Of a stretch of 64,000 nucleotides of DNA, positions 8,412-17,014 are shown in pieces. Position numbers and translations under genes: made by a program. Under the pieces are notes generated by a model. It was given only the letters and a program-made list of their open reading frames with translations, ran no database searches and was not told where the DNA came from. Every line of letters begins with the position of its first letter. The first letter of the stretch is position 1. The stretch spans positions 62,001 through 126,000 of the forward strand of contig NZ_JAKZFS010000002.1 of the NCBI RefSeq assembly GCF_022808915.1, read 5' to 3'. The DNA comes from Fundidesulfovibrio terrae (GTDB lineage Bacteria; Desulfobacterota; Desulfovibrionia; Desulfovibrionales; Desulfovibrionaceae).

Positions 8412-8978
8412 TCAATTCTTTCCGTTGAGGGTGTCTTTCAAAGTGAAGTTGATGATTTTTCCGCTATCATCCTTCATTGAATACGCGGCATCGTCGATCA
8501 CCCATGCGCCAGACTCTTCGATCAGCGTAAAGTCGTATGGTTTGTAATATCCACCCTTGTCGCACTCTTCAATCCTGTTGCTGACTTTCAGGACGTACGT
8601 ATTCTTATTTTGATATGCATCAACAATTTTAAGTGGTTTGCAGGAGTCTTGCCCATTGAGCAAGAAGTCAAAGTCAAGATTGCAGATGCCTCCACCTTTC
8701 CTTGCACACGCCTCGTCCTTTAATAACAGCGCTTTCAATTCTTTCGAAACCATGTTGTTTTTGATTGAAAATGTTATGGCACTTGGGCTTGTCTTGGTCG
8801 GATTCATCATGAAGCGTGAGTACTCGGAAAAGAGCTTCTCATAGCGTGCCTTCACGGCTGCAGTCACATCAGCATCCTGCGCAAAAGCTTCAGAAACACC
8901 GAAGGTTCCTGCCCACGCAACAGCCAGAAACAATGCCGCCAAGCGAATGGTGGTCCTGCCTGCTTCCATGACATTCAC
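8412..8978 (-). CDS. Exported hypothetical protein, DUF3828-like
   Basis: 188 residues with a signal sequence ending near AFAQ-DAD (cleavage about residue 34) and four cysteines in the mature part (at CARKGGGIC, SCK and EEC), suggesting disulfides. The C-terminal pattern PYDFTLIEESGAWVIDD is reminiscent of the DUF3828 group of small exported proteins, but I cannot confirm this by eye. It is the last of five same-strand exported-protein genes between 11181 and 8412. Its base composition is lower in GC than the housekeeping genes. The function is unknown. Confidence 0.7.
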   Translation of the reverse strand: MNVMEAGRTTIRLAALFLAVAWAGTFGVSEAFAQDADVTAAVKARYEKLFSEYSRFMMNPTKTSPSAITFSIKNNMVSKELKALLLKDEACARKGGGICNLDFDFLLNGQDSCKPLKIVDAYQNKNTYVLKVSNRIEECDKGGYYKPYDFTLIEESGAWVIDDAAYSMKDDSGKIINFTLKDTLNGKN

Positions 8979-9014
8979 CTATATCCCCTTTGAGGTTTGT
9001 TGCGATCCCTTTTA

Positions 9015-9551
9015 TTACGCCCGGTTGCGGATGATCGTGATCCCGTAGGTGGAGTCCTCGCCGGCGTCCCGCGCCTCGTGCAGGCGGAACTGCATGCCGC
9101 CTTGGCGCCAGATGGTATCCTTGCCCGCCTTCCGGCCCCGCCCCACATGTTGCGTGAGCCAGGCGGCCAATTCCTGGGCCACGGGGTTCTGCTGCTTCAG
9201 GTAGGAGTCGACTCTGATCACCTCCCACCTGCCCTTGCGGTCGAAATCAACCAGCACCGAGACTGGGCCCTCGCCCTCCGCCGCGATGTAGTCATACTGC
9301 AGGCGCTCGGCAGTGAGTATCGACGGAGCCTCACCGGCCAGCGCGCTCCGGATCTGCGCGACGAGGGCCTTTCGGTCCAAAGTGGGGCCGATGTCCAGGG
9401 TCGTGCCTTTGAGGGTCAGGGGGAATGTCGCGGGCTCGGCGGCCTGGGGCGCGCAGTCCGCCCGGCTGGGTCCCTGCGCGGACGCCGTCCCGGGCTGGCC
9501 GAGGGCGAGAAGGAGAAACAGAAGACGCATCGCTCTCACGGTACCGTGCAT
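9015..9551 (-). CDS. Exported hypothetical protein
   Basis: 178 residues from the ATG at 9551. Further in-frame starts exist at 9599 and 9530; the signal sequence RLLFLLLALGQPGTASAQ fits the later two best. The mature protein has no recognised motif; segments such as VSVLVDFDRKGRWEVIRVDSYL suggest a small alpha/beta fold with a repeated strand pattern. It stands 36 bases upstream of the DUF3828-like gene and 74 downstream of the next exported protein, so the group may be cotranscribed. I do not recognise a family. Confidence 0.6.
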   Translation of the reverse strand: MHGTVRAMRLLFLLLALGQPGTASAQGPSRADCAPQAAEPATFPLTLKGTTLDIGPTLDRKALVAQIRSALAGEAPSILTAERLQYDYIAAEGEGPVSVLVDFDRKGRWEVIRVDSYLKQQNPVAQELAAWLTQHVGRGRKAGKDTIWRQGGMQFRLHEARDAGEDSTYGITIIRNRA

Positions 9552-9625
9552 GGCTTTCTTTCCTCCGAATAGCGGGCGCGGTTGGCTCTCGGGTTTCATA
9601 CTGAGGCGCGAAGCCGCCGCTTAAG

Positions 9626-10228
9626 TCACATGAACGCGGGGTGCGCGATGAAGGACTTCGCGATGTTGCCCACGAGCGGGTCGAACTCGTCCTTCAGGGC
9701 CTGGTCGTACGTCAGCACGAAGGTCGTCTGGACCAAGTCGGTCATCACGGTCTTCCTGTAGAGGATCTTTCCGTCTTTGAGGCCGGAGACGACGAAGAAA
9801 TCATTTCCCAGGCTCTTGTAAGTCACCTGCAGGCCCGGCTCCTGCTGCGCCTCCTGGAACACCTTTTTGAGGGACTGCTTCAAGACGCTGTTGAACCCGG
9901 CCCAGCATGTCAGTTGCGCCCGGCCGCCCGGGGCGTTGAAGACCTGCCCGTCGCCCGCGTCCGATTCCCCCTGGGCGGCCAGAAGCTTCTTGGGCCAGGC
10001 GAGGAGGTATCCGTACTTGTGGTTGGTGTAGCAGTCGTAGACATCCGTCATGCCGCATACAGCGCTGGCCTTCGCCTCCATTCCAGGCGGCAGCCGGACC
10101 TCCTGGGCCTGCTGCTTCGCCCAGACTCCCCCGGCGAGCGGCAACGACAGCAGGGCGAAAATAAAGAACAGCCAGATGCCGCGCCCGCCGTGCGCGGAGG
10201 ATCGCGGGCTTTGCCTCTGCGAGGTCAT
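9626..10228 (-). CDS. Exported hypothetical protein with PsbP/DcrB-like stress-lipoprotein pattern
   Basis: 200 residues from the ATG at 10228, chosen because AGAGGAAG lies just upstream. A hydrophobic signal or anchor (about 18-36) is followed by a mature domain with YDCYTNHKYGYLLAWPKKL near its start and FVVSGLKDGKILYRKTVMT later, an arrangement seen in small exported domains of the PsbP/DUF1795 type; this is a resemblance only. Two or three cysteines occur in the mature part. The frame stays open 25 codons upstream of this start (to 10303), with a segment DVPEGWTAKEE that itself reads like the start of such a domain. It is third in the run of five exported-protein genes. Confidence 0.62.
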   Translation of the reverse strand: MTSQRQSPRSSAHGGRGIWLFFIFALLSLPLAGGVWAKQQAQEVRLPPGMEAKASAVCGMTDVYDCYTNHKYGYLLAWPKKLLAAQGESDAGDGQVFNAPGGRAQLTCWAGFNSVLKQSLKKVFQEAQQEPGLQVTYKSLGNDFFVVSGLKDGKILYRKTVMTDLVQTTFVLTYDQALKDEFDPLVGNIAKSFIAHPAFM

Positions 10229-10334
10229 CTTGGCTTCCTCTTTCGCCGTCCACCCCTCGGGCACGTCACTCCTGAACTTGCTGAACTCCGCGGCGCCGGC
10301 CACATCCGCCCCTGCGAATCCATGAGCTCAACAT

Positions 10335-10751
10335 TCAGTTCGAGATCTGAACATCCAGGGTGTATTTGGTGTCCTTTCCGCGCATGGCGCCGACGATGAT
10401 CTTATAGGCGCCGCTCACCGGCAGGGTCCCTTCCCACGCAGTGGCGTCGTCCTCTTCGCCGGCCTTGGGTAGGTAGGCGCCGTCCTCGCCGGGCATCTTG
10501 ATATGGAAGATCACCAGCTTCAGCTTGTTGGAAACCTTCACCCGCATGGTTTGTCCGGCCTTGGCCGTTATGGGGTAGGTGTCGCGGTCCATCCCCTGGA
10601 TCTCGCCTTTCAGGCTGGCGCTGCTGCTCCCCATGGCGAGGGCTATCTGAGGCTTGTCGGCGGCGAAGGCGGCGGTTGCGAGACACAGTCCCATGAAGGC
10701 CGGCAAGGCGAGCGCCTTCACGAGGGCGCGTCGATAGGAACGAATGAGCAT
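10335..10751 (-). CDS. Exported lysozyme-inhibitor-like (PliI/PliG-type) protein
   Basis: 138 residues from the ATG at 10751, which has AAGGAAAG upstream. The signal sequence ends near AFAA (about residue 31). The mature domain shows the ordered elements GSSSASLKGEIQG, Y-x-x-x-AKAGQTMRVKVS, FHIKMPG, WEGTLPVSGAYKIIVGAMR, which I associate with periplasmic inhibitors of animal-type lysozymes (PliI/PliG beta-sandwich). If correct it would sit in the periplasm and protect peptidoglycan from host or predator lysozyme. The alternative is a generic exported beta-sandwich of unknown role. It is fourth from the left in the exported-protein run. Confidence 0.6.
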   Translation of the reverse strand: MLIRSYRRALVKALALPAFMGLCLATAAFAADKPQIALAMGSSSASLKGEIQGMDRDTYPITAKAGQTMRVKVSNKLKLVIFHIKMPGEDGAYLPKAGEEDDATAWEGTLPVSGAYKIIVGAMRGKDTKYTLDVQISN

Positions 10752-10821
10752 GCTGCTTTCCTTGGGTGGGGGGCGGCTGCAGATGGTCAGCCAGCGCACA
10801 TTGCGGACCACGCCTTTGAAT

Positions 10822-11181
10822 CTATTTACACAATTCCGTGACGAAAGTACTCAGGAATTCCTTGCCCATTTCTTTTCCGTTGAAGGCTACACCGTTGGTA
10901 TCAAAGCCATTTGGCCTTGGCGCAAACTGCATGAGCACATTGTAACGTTTTCCCTGCCAAGTGACGATTCCCGTGACGTTGACAATCAACGACCCGTCAT
11001 CAGCCTTGCCGGATTCCCATGCCGGCCTTTCGAAGGCCTCGTCGATAGACTCTCCAACAGTCTTGTATTTGCATTTTTTAAAATTACAACCCCTGATGTA
11101 CGTGCATGCCCTGTCGTAGGCCATTCCGGTCGAGGCAAACAGAAGAAAAGCCAACGTCGCCAAAACGATCTTTACCCTCAT
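10822..11181 (-). CDS. Small exported cysteine-containing hypothetical protein
   Basis: 119 residues with a clear signal sequence (MRVKIVLATLAFLLFASTGMA, cleaved near residue 21). The mature chain starts with a cysteine cluster, C-x5-C-x4-C, and ends ELCK, so two disulfides are possible. The remainder (SLIVNVTGIVTWQGKRYNVLMQF) predicts a small beta-rich domain. No family is recognised. It is the first gene of the five-gene exported-protein run; a promoter is expected in the 295 bases upstream, but I cannot point to a convincing one. Confidence 0.68.
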   Translation of the reverse strand: MRVKIVLATLAFLLFASTGMAYDRACTYIRGCNFKKCKYKTVGESIDEAFERPAWESGKADDGSLIVNVTGIVTWQGKRYNVLMQFAPRPNGFDTNGVAFNGKEMGKEFLSTFVTELCK

Positions 11182-11475
11182 GATCGGTTCTCCCGCAGTG
11201 GGGGGTGCTTCTCCCCGCAGTCAGAGTGTTGAACGACAATCCCTACTTCAGTCCGGTCAACCTTGGGGACAAGGGGCGCAGGCGTGCGCCGCACCCGCCA
11301 GGACGCCAAACATGCGCTCCCTGGTAATCTCTCCAGCTTTTTTGGAGAAGCGGGGTTTCACGGGCACGTGTGGGGGATTTTACGGACGCGGGATGCGGCA
11401 ATACAGAACGTGGCGGTGCGGCGTCCGGCGGGAGCGTGCGCGACAGGAGGTGGCGCGGCGGAAAGGACGAGGGGG

Positions 11476-12102
11476 CTATTTCTGGATTCGGATGGCGTGT
11501 TTCCTGAGCTCTTTCATGCCTTCGACCCCGATCTTTTCAATGATCCTGGCGAAGTATGATTCGACGGTCCTGACGCTGAGGCCCAGTTCGGATGCGATGT
11601 CCTTGTTGGAGTCGCCCTGGCCGAGCATCGTCATGATCTGCATCTCGCGGGCGCTGAGGGGGAGGACGACAGGCTGGAGCGCCCGCGACGCAACACATTG
11701 AGCAGCCCTCGGGCTGAGGTGGCGTTTGCCCGCATGCACGTCGCGGATGGCGCGCGGCAGGGCGAAGGCTTCATCCCGTTTGGAGACGTAGCCGGAGGCC
11801 CCGCGTTTGAAGCACTGCTCAATGATCTCGGGATTCTCGTGCATGGAGTAGATCAGCACCGGGATGTTGTGGCCGGTCAGTTCGTTGATGAGGTCGAGCC
11901 CGCTTTCCTCGCCCAGGGAGAGGTCCACCACGGCGATGTCGGCCCTGGCCGAGTCGATGCCGGCCAACGTCTCCTCGCGGGTCTCGGCCTCGGCGCAGAC
12001 AACGATGTTCTCCTGGGCCATAAGGAGCGATAGCCCCTGGCGTATGGCCGGGTGGTCGTCCGCCAGGAAAACCCGGATGTCGTTTCGTGCATGGCTGTTC
12101 AT
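11476..12102 (-). CDS. NarL/FixJ-family response regulator
   Basis: 208 residues from the ATG at 12102; an earlier in-frame ATG pair at 12159 and 12156 is also possible. The receiver domain has VFLADDH at the start, the phospho-acceptor Asp in DIAVVDLSLG and the conserved Lys in GYVSKRD. The C-terminal LuxR-type helix-turn-helix is LSAREMQIMTMLGQGDSNKDIASELGLSVRTVESYFARI. It should be phosphorylated by the kinase encoded just upstream (12175-14154) and then bind promoter DNA. Candidate local targets include the exported-protein genes downstream on the same strand, an inference from proximity. Confidence 0.94.
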   Translation of the reverse strand: MNSHARNDIRVFLADDHPAIRQGLSLLMAQENIVVCAEAETREETLAGIDSARADIAVVDLSLGEESGLDLINELTGHNIPVLIYSMHENPEIIEQCFKRGASGYVSKRDEAFALPRAIRDVHAGKRHLSPRAAQCVASRALQPVVLPLSAREMQIMTMLGQGDSNKDIASELGLSVRTVESYFARIIEKIGVEGMKELRKHAIRIQK

Positions 12103-12174
12103 CGGTGTCCGCTCGTGTGTTTGTTCATCCGCATCCTCACGGATTGAGATGAACATCATGATTTCCGGCGGGGC

Positions 12175-14154
12175 TCAACCGGTATCCGGCCGTTTATTCC
12201 CATTGTCGCAGGGCGCGGTGCAGACCACCACGGTCCCTCCCTCGGGCGCGTCGGAGACGACGAGCTCGCCGCCGGCAACCCTGGCCCGGTGGGCCATGAT
12301 CCGCAATCCCAGGCCGCCGGGTGTTGGACGGTCCGTCTTTCTTCCTTGCCCGTCGTCGCTGACGGTGAGCGAGATAGCCCCGCCTGCAGCGCAGCGGAGC
12401 GCCACGCAGATGCGGCAGCCGCCCGAGTGCTTCACGGCGTTGGCTATGGCCTCCTGCGCTATGCGGAAAATCTGCGTAAGATGGCTGTTGGAGCAGCTGT
12501 CGCAGGCAATGCCCTGGCGCAGTTCGATGTGGAACTCGCTGGACTCCCGGAACCGCTGCACCATCGCCTCTAGCGAAGGCTTCCCCCCTGTCTGCTCGTG
12601 TTCGACAGGCCAGAGGCCTCGCGAGAGGTCATAGGCGTGGTCTACGGCCTTGTCCAGCAGGGTGGAAAGCTGCTGGAAGCCCGGGGTGAGGCCGGACTTC
12701 TCAGAGAATTCGCGCCCCAGGACCGCGCAGCGCAGACGGGCCCCCGTGAGCTGCTGGCAAAGACCATCGTGCAGGTTGTGACTCAGGCGGCGGCGCTCCT
12801 CCTCGCTGACGCAGACTATCTCGCGCTCAAGCCGGCTGCGCTCCTCCATCTCAGCCCGCAGGGCGGCGTTGCTGGATTCCATCGCCTGGGAAAGGTTCTC
12901 CACGGCGGTGAACGCGCTGGTGAAACGCTTGGCTAGCACGAACGCCTGAGACAGCACGAACGCGGTCAATCCCATGGGAAAGATTGTCCCGGGGCTTGTG
13001 CTGAAAATGTGGTGGTACAGTTCGCTGAGGGACGCCGCTGCCAGGATGACGCACCCGCCCAGCAGGAAGAGCGCCCCGTCTTTGCCTCGCCGCACGCACA
13101 GCCCCAGGGACACTATATAGCAGGCATTAATGAAAAGGGACGAGACAGCGAAGGCGGGAAGCATGTCGTATACAGCGCTCTTCGATAGGAACAATACAGC
13201 GAACAGAGCCGCGCCACTCCTTATGTCGCAGAACTGCTGTATTTGGATGCAAAATTCATTTTTGTATAGTGACATGAAAAATCTATATATTATAGAGTGG
13301 TATATTGCGTAGCAGATGAAGCATATTGTTGTCGCAGCTTCTATACTCACGCCCGGAACAACCAGCCTTATGAGCCATTCTGAAGAGTCCATCGTGATAT
13401 ACAATATCGAAAGTACAAGGCAGTCAAGCCCGAAATAAAGCGTGGAGACGTCCTTTTTTCTGAGGAAGTACAGCATCATGTGGTATGCGAACGCCAGCAG
13501 GAGCACGCCCGTAAAGAACATGGACCAGCACCACGTGCGGACATGGGCCTGCTCCAATTGGTCCATGTCCGCCAACAGGACGGGGTAATGCACGCCTCCA
13601 CGACGGAAATAATGGTTTGACACCTGTAGAACCAGGTCAACCGGGCCACCCTCGTTCGGAAGGTCCGCCATCACCAGGGAGCGCTCCGCTGTCTCGGCCT
13701 CCTTGGTCCGCCCAACCACACCGGCGCTGGCGACGAGCCGCCCGTTGGCCCACAGACGGTACGCGGCAGGCAAGGAAAACAAACGCACCCCCAGCCGGTG
13801 GGCGCCTGGACCGAGCAGCAGGCGCAGGCGGAACGTGGCCTGCCCCTCGCCCGACAGGCGGCGGCCGTCGAGCTCATGGTCCTTCCAGAAGCCCGGGAGG
13901 CGCAAATAGCCGGACATGGCGGGCCGCTCAGCCCCCTCCCGGAAATCCACGGGGGCCAGGAGCCGATCCCAGTAGAACTCCCACTGGCCGTCAAGGGCCA
14001 CCGGCCCGTCCCGGGTAGGTTCCCATCCGGAAAGGTCGAGCACTCCGCGCTCGGCGACAGGCGCAGTCTCTTTCTGCAGGGAGCACCCAGCGCAGGAAAG
14101 GAGGATCAGGGTCGCCAGGGCGGCGATGGAGTGTGTGTGCCGGGGCAGGATCAT
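12175..14154 (-). CDS. 7TMR-DISM sensor histidine kinase, HisKA_3 type
   Basis: 659 residues from the ATG at 14154; the frame continues upstream but without similarity. The N-terminus is a signal sequence with a possible lipobox (LSCAGC). An extracellular 7TMR-DISMED2-like beta domain follows (about 35-190, with LDLSGWEPTRDGPVALDGQWEFYWD), then seven membrane helices (about 205-430), a coiled linker, and a HisKA_3 domain with the phospho-accepting His in LSHNLHDG. The ATPase has FRIAQEAIANAVKHSG and SDDGQG. It pairs with the NarL-type regulator 72 bases downstream. DISM domains often bind carbohydrates or other small ligands; the ligand here is unknown. It lies inside the tRNA-bounded region. 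Confidence 0.93.
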   Translation of the reverse strand: MILPRHTHSIAALATLILLSCAGCSLQKETAPVAERGVLDLSGWEPTRDGPVALDGQWEFYWDRLLAPVDFREGAERPAMSGYLRLPGFWKDHELDGRRLSGEGQATFRLRLLLGPGAHRLGVRLFSLPAAYRLWANGRLVASAGVVGRTKEAETAERSLVMADLPNEGGPVDLVLQVSNHYFRRGGVHYPVLLADMDQLEQAHVRTWCWSMFFTGVLLLAFAYHMMLYFLRKKDVSTLYFGLDCLVLSILYITMDSSEWLIRLVVPGVSIEAATTICFICYAIYHSIIYRFFMSLYKNEFCIQIQQFCDIRSGAALFAVLFLSKSAVYDMLPAFAVSSLFINACYIVSLGLCVRRGKDGALFLLGGCVILAAASLSELYHHIFSTSPGTIFPMGLTAFVLSQAFVLAKRFTSAFTAVENLSQAMESSNAALRAEMEERSRLEREIVCVSEEERRRLSHNLHDGLCQQLTGARLRCAVLGREFSEKSGLTPGFQQLSTLLDKAVDHAYDLSRGLWPVEHEQTGGKPSLEAMVQRFRESSEFHIELRQGIACDSCSNSHLTQIFRIAQEAIANAVKHSGGCRICVALRCAAGGAISLTVSDDGQGRKTDRPTPGGLGLRIMAHRARVAGGELVVSDAPEGGTVVVCTAPCDNGNKRPDTG

Positions 14155-15215
14155 GGGCGTGGCCTCGCGAGGTCGTTCAGGACAGGGCCAAGGTGGAGGA
14201 GGTCGTTTTCGGGGTGATGCATCCTGTGCCAGGTTGGGGCTTCCCGTGCTTCTTTTGAATCCGCAGCGAAAAAAACACCGGCTTCCTGACGCCTTCGTTA
14301 CAGCAGCGGAAGAGGAGGTAGGATTTAAGCATGATGGGTTCCGCGAGCAGTGTATGTTTTGCCGATCCAGAATGCGAGGACGCGAGGAGTGACGCCATGG
14401 AGCCTCATTATCCCTGAATCTGGCCCGTGGGAAGGCTTGAGGAGTATGGCCTCGGGGCGCTATGATTCGAGTAGGTTTTAGAAAGCTCAAACCGCGAGCA
14501 CAAAGAGGTAGTGGTGGAATCGCCAACTCCAGGCAAAAGCAGACAACCCCGGCAAGGGGAAAAATGACTCGCTTCGGAAGGGTGGGGCAGGCGTAGGCCC
14601 TTGGGGAGGCCAAGAGGTTGTCCGCCCCGGTTATCCGGCAGAAAAAGGGATCAGCTCAGTGGAGCTGATCCCTTTTTCTTTTGGAGAGTAATTGGTCGTT
14701 GCGGCGTGATTTGAACTCACGGCCCCCTGCGCCCAGATGAGGGTTATGCATATATCCAATGAAATGATTGGATAATCCTCAAGATTTTACGACAAAGGCC
14801 TGACGAATTGGCGACATCTTCTAACAAGTGTGTCGTAAAAGACGTCGTGAAGGGATGACTGCTTCAGACTATCAGGGCAACCGGCGAGAGAGAACTGTGG
14901 AACCGCCCGGTTTGCGTTTGATTCGTAAGCGAGTTCAATAGATTATGTGGAAACGAGTGGTGATGAAATCCCGTGAGTGGACATGTGTTTTACGCACGGT
15001 TTGCACATGCTCTAGCGCCCCCGCCCGTCGTTGGCCCGCTTGACCAAGCCATAGCCAGCCACCCGGTCCATCAGAACTTAGTGCAATATTTCAGTGTATT
15101 GTCTGGATGAAAATTTATCTTGACCAAATTGTGATAATTATTAATTTTCATCAATAAATTTTTTTCACTAAACGCAGGCGCCGGCCTAGCCGAAGGCGAT
15201 GAAAGGTGAGTGGAT
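14155..15215. other. Intergenic region with the middle tRNA-Pro-end repeat
   Basis: About 1 kb with no supported gene, between the divergent sensor kinase and tetR genes. It contains the second tRNA-Pro-end repeat (14615-14736). Right beside it is a perfect hairpin TATCCAAT/ATTGGATA (14753-14760 with 14767-14774), then TTTTACGACA and its complement at 14785-14794 and 14831-14840. The last 150 bases before tetR are AT-rich and must hold the tetR promoter and probably its operator. Confidence 0.6.
14615..14736 (-). repeat. Divergent tRNA-Pro 3' end plus hairpin, middle island boundary
   Basis: Bases 14693-14736 match the 3' part of the tRNA-Pro in about 34 of 43 positions; the CCA end, the T-loop bases and the anticodon-side segment GGCCCCCTGCGCCCA are kept, while the acceptor and T-stem bases have changed. 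A perfect 16-bp stem with a 4-base loop (14642-14657 with 14662-14677), flanked by A and T runs, takes the place of the tRNA terminator. Identity to the left copy extends over 14615-14640. It divides the 8.1-20.5 kb zone into two segments. Confidence 0.75.
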
Positions 15216-15842
15216 ATGGGACGAAAGAAGACTCCGCTGAGCGATTCCTTGGCAGTCAAAGCCAGCATTGTTGATGCGGCTGAAGCCCTTTTCCGGAGCG
15301 TGGGCTATTCCAAGACAACCGTGGGGGAGATCGCCAAAGCCCTTGGTATGAGCCAGGCGAATGTCTACCGCTATTTTCCGACCAAGGCCTCAATCAACGA
15401 AGTCATCTGCGAGCGGGTTGTCCTGAGAATTGAGGATCGATGCAAATCGATAATAGATTCAACAAGCAGTGCACAACAGCGTCTGTCGCTGTTTATGCTG
15501 GAATACTTTCGCGCGGTGAAGGACAATGTAATCAAAGAGCAACGGGTGCACGAGATGGTTGTCAAGGCTGTTGAGCAGTATTGGACTGTCATACAAGAAC
15601 ATGTCAATAGAATGGATATTATGGTGCAGGGAATATTGTCAAATGGAATCAAAGCGGGCGCTTTCAAGGAAGTGGATATTCCTGCGACGTCGCTCGCCCT
15701 GCAGAATGCTTTTTCCGCCTTCACCTATCCTGCCCTGGTAGAACGCCAGATAGCTGACGCCGCGAATTCAGGTGGAGAAAAACGAATTGAAGCGGACTTG
15801 TTGAACCTGGCGGCCATAGTGCTGCGGGGGATTAGCGCGTGA
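15216..15842 (+). CDS. TetR-family transcriptional regulator of the adjacent RND operon
   Basis: 208 residues from the ATG at 15216, which has AAAGGTGAG at a good distance; a GTG at 15210 is the alternative. The N-terminal helix-turn-helix is complete: ILVDAAEALF-like start (SIVDAAEALFRSVGYSKTTV), then GEIAKALGMSQANVYRYFPTKASI. The C-terminal ligand-binding part is divergent, as usual. It lies 23 bases upstream of the membrane-fusion protein gene on the same strand, so it probably represses the efflux operon and is relieved by a pumped compound. Base composition is lower in GC than in the chromosomal core, in line with an accreted segment. Confidence 0.93.
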   Translation: MGRKKTPLSDSLAVKASIVDAAEALFRSVGYSKTTVGEIAKALGMSQANVYRYFPTKASINEVICERVVLRIEDRCKSIIDSTSSAQQRLSLFMLEYFRAVKDNVIKEQRVHEMVVKAVEQYWTVIQEHVNRMDIMVQGILSNGIKAGAFKEVDIPATSLALQNAFSAFTYPALVERQIADAANSGGEKRIEADLLNLAAIVLRGISA

Positions 15843-15865
15843 CGCTCCAGAACACGCAACAGTAA

Positions 15866-17014
15866 GTGCGGACAACGTATATGTCTCCTTTTGGCGTATC
15901 CATTTTCGAGATGGGAAAGAACGCATCGGCCCGGGTTGTGCCGCTCTTGCTCTGTACGCTTTGTCTGGGATCATCACCGGGGTGCTCCGAAGAGAAAGCC
16001 TTCCCTCCACCCCGGCCTGTGGTCAAGACGGTCCGGGTCGCCTTGGCGGCCGAATCCGACAGCAGGACCTATCCAGGCGTCATTGTTGCCCGGCACGAAG
16101 TGGATGAGTCTTTCCGGGTGTCGGGACGAATTGAACGGCGGCTGGTGGACAAAGGCGACTTGGTGCGCCAGGGGCAGAAACTTGCGGTACTCGACGAGAA
16201 GGATTTTCGCCTGTCCCTGGAGAGCGCCCAAGCGGAGTTGAAGGCCGCGTCTTCCAATGTCTCCCAGGCTTCCGCCGAGGAAAAACGCTATACGTATCTG
16301 CTTTCCCGGCATGTGGTGAGCCAATCCGAATACGATTTGAAACGCCTGCAGTCCGACGAGGCCAAGGCCCGTCTGGAAAAGGCCGATCGAGCCTTCAAAC
16401 TGGCGCGGAACCAACTCAGCTACGCCAGCTTGACCTCCAACGACGACGGAGTGGTCACCAAGGTGAATGCCGAACGGGGCCAAGTCGTCACTCAGGGCCA
16501 GGCGGTGGTGGCCGTGGCCCAGGACGGAGCTCTCGAGGTGCAGGCGGACATCCCCGAGGGGTGTCTTCGGGATATCGAAAACTCCGACGCCGAGGTCAGT
16601 CTCTGGTCCCAGAGCGATACGCGCTACAAGGCCGTGTTGAGGGAGACCTCGCCCTGCGCCGACCCCGCCACCCGGACATACGCCGTGCGGTTCACCCTGG
16701 TCGACGGCGACCAACGCGCGCGCCTGGGGATGTCCGCCACGCTGCGCCTTTCGCGGAAGACCTCCGACAAGCTCGTACGCATCCCATCAACCGCCCTTTT
16801 GGAACAGGGCAAAGGCCCGGGCGTGTGGGTCGTTGAGCCGGACACGGGGAAGCTGTCACTACGGCCGGTTGTGATCGCGCGTTACGCCGATAGGGATGTC
16901 CTGGTCCAAGGGCGGCTTGCCGAAGGTGAGACGATCGTGGCCACCGGCGTTCAAATGCTGGACCCAGGGATGTCGGTCCGCCTGGACGAGTCGAACAAGG
17001 TTGTCGAGAGATGA
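15866..17014 (+). CDS. RND efflux membrane-fusion (adaptor) lipoprotein
   Basis: 382 residues from the first in-frame start (GTG, 15866); ATGs at 15881 and 15911 are alternatives, and 15911 gives a clean lipoprotein signal with Cys at SSPGC. The body shows the lipoyl-like half motifs (SGRIERRLVDKGDLVRQGQKLAVLD and GVVTKVNAERGQVVTQGQ), an alpha-hairpin between them (about 100-165), and the beta-barrel and membrane-proximal domains after it. It should link the inner-membrane RND pump to an outer-membrane channel. No TolC-type gene is in the operon, so a channel from elsewhere is presumably used. Its stop overlaps the start of the pump gene (ATGA). Confidence 0.94.
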   Translation: MRTTYMSPFGVSIFEMGKNASARVVPLLLCTLCLGSSPGCSEEKAFPPPRPVVKTVRVALAAESDSRTYPGVIVARHEVDESFRVSGRIERRLVDKGDLVRQGQKLAVLDEKDFRLSLESAQAELKAASSNVSQASAEEKRYTYLLSRHVVSQSEYDLKRLQSDEAKARLEKADRAFKLARNQLSYASLTSNDDGVVTKVNAERGQVVTQGQAVVAVAQDGALEVQADIPEGCLRDIENSDAEVSLWSQSDTRYKAVLRETSPCADPATRTYAVRFTLVDGDQRARLGMSATLRLSRKTSDKLVRIPSTALLEQGKGPGVWVVEPDTGKLSLRPVVIARYADRDVLVQGRLAEGETIVATGVQMLDPGMSVRLDESNKVVER

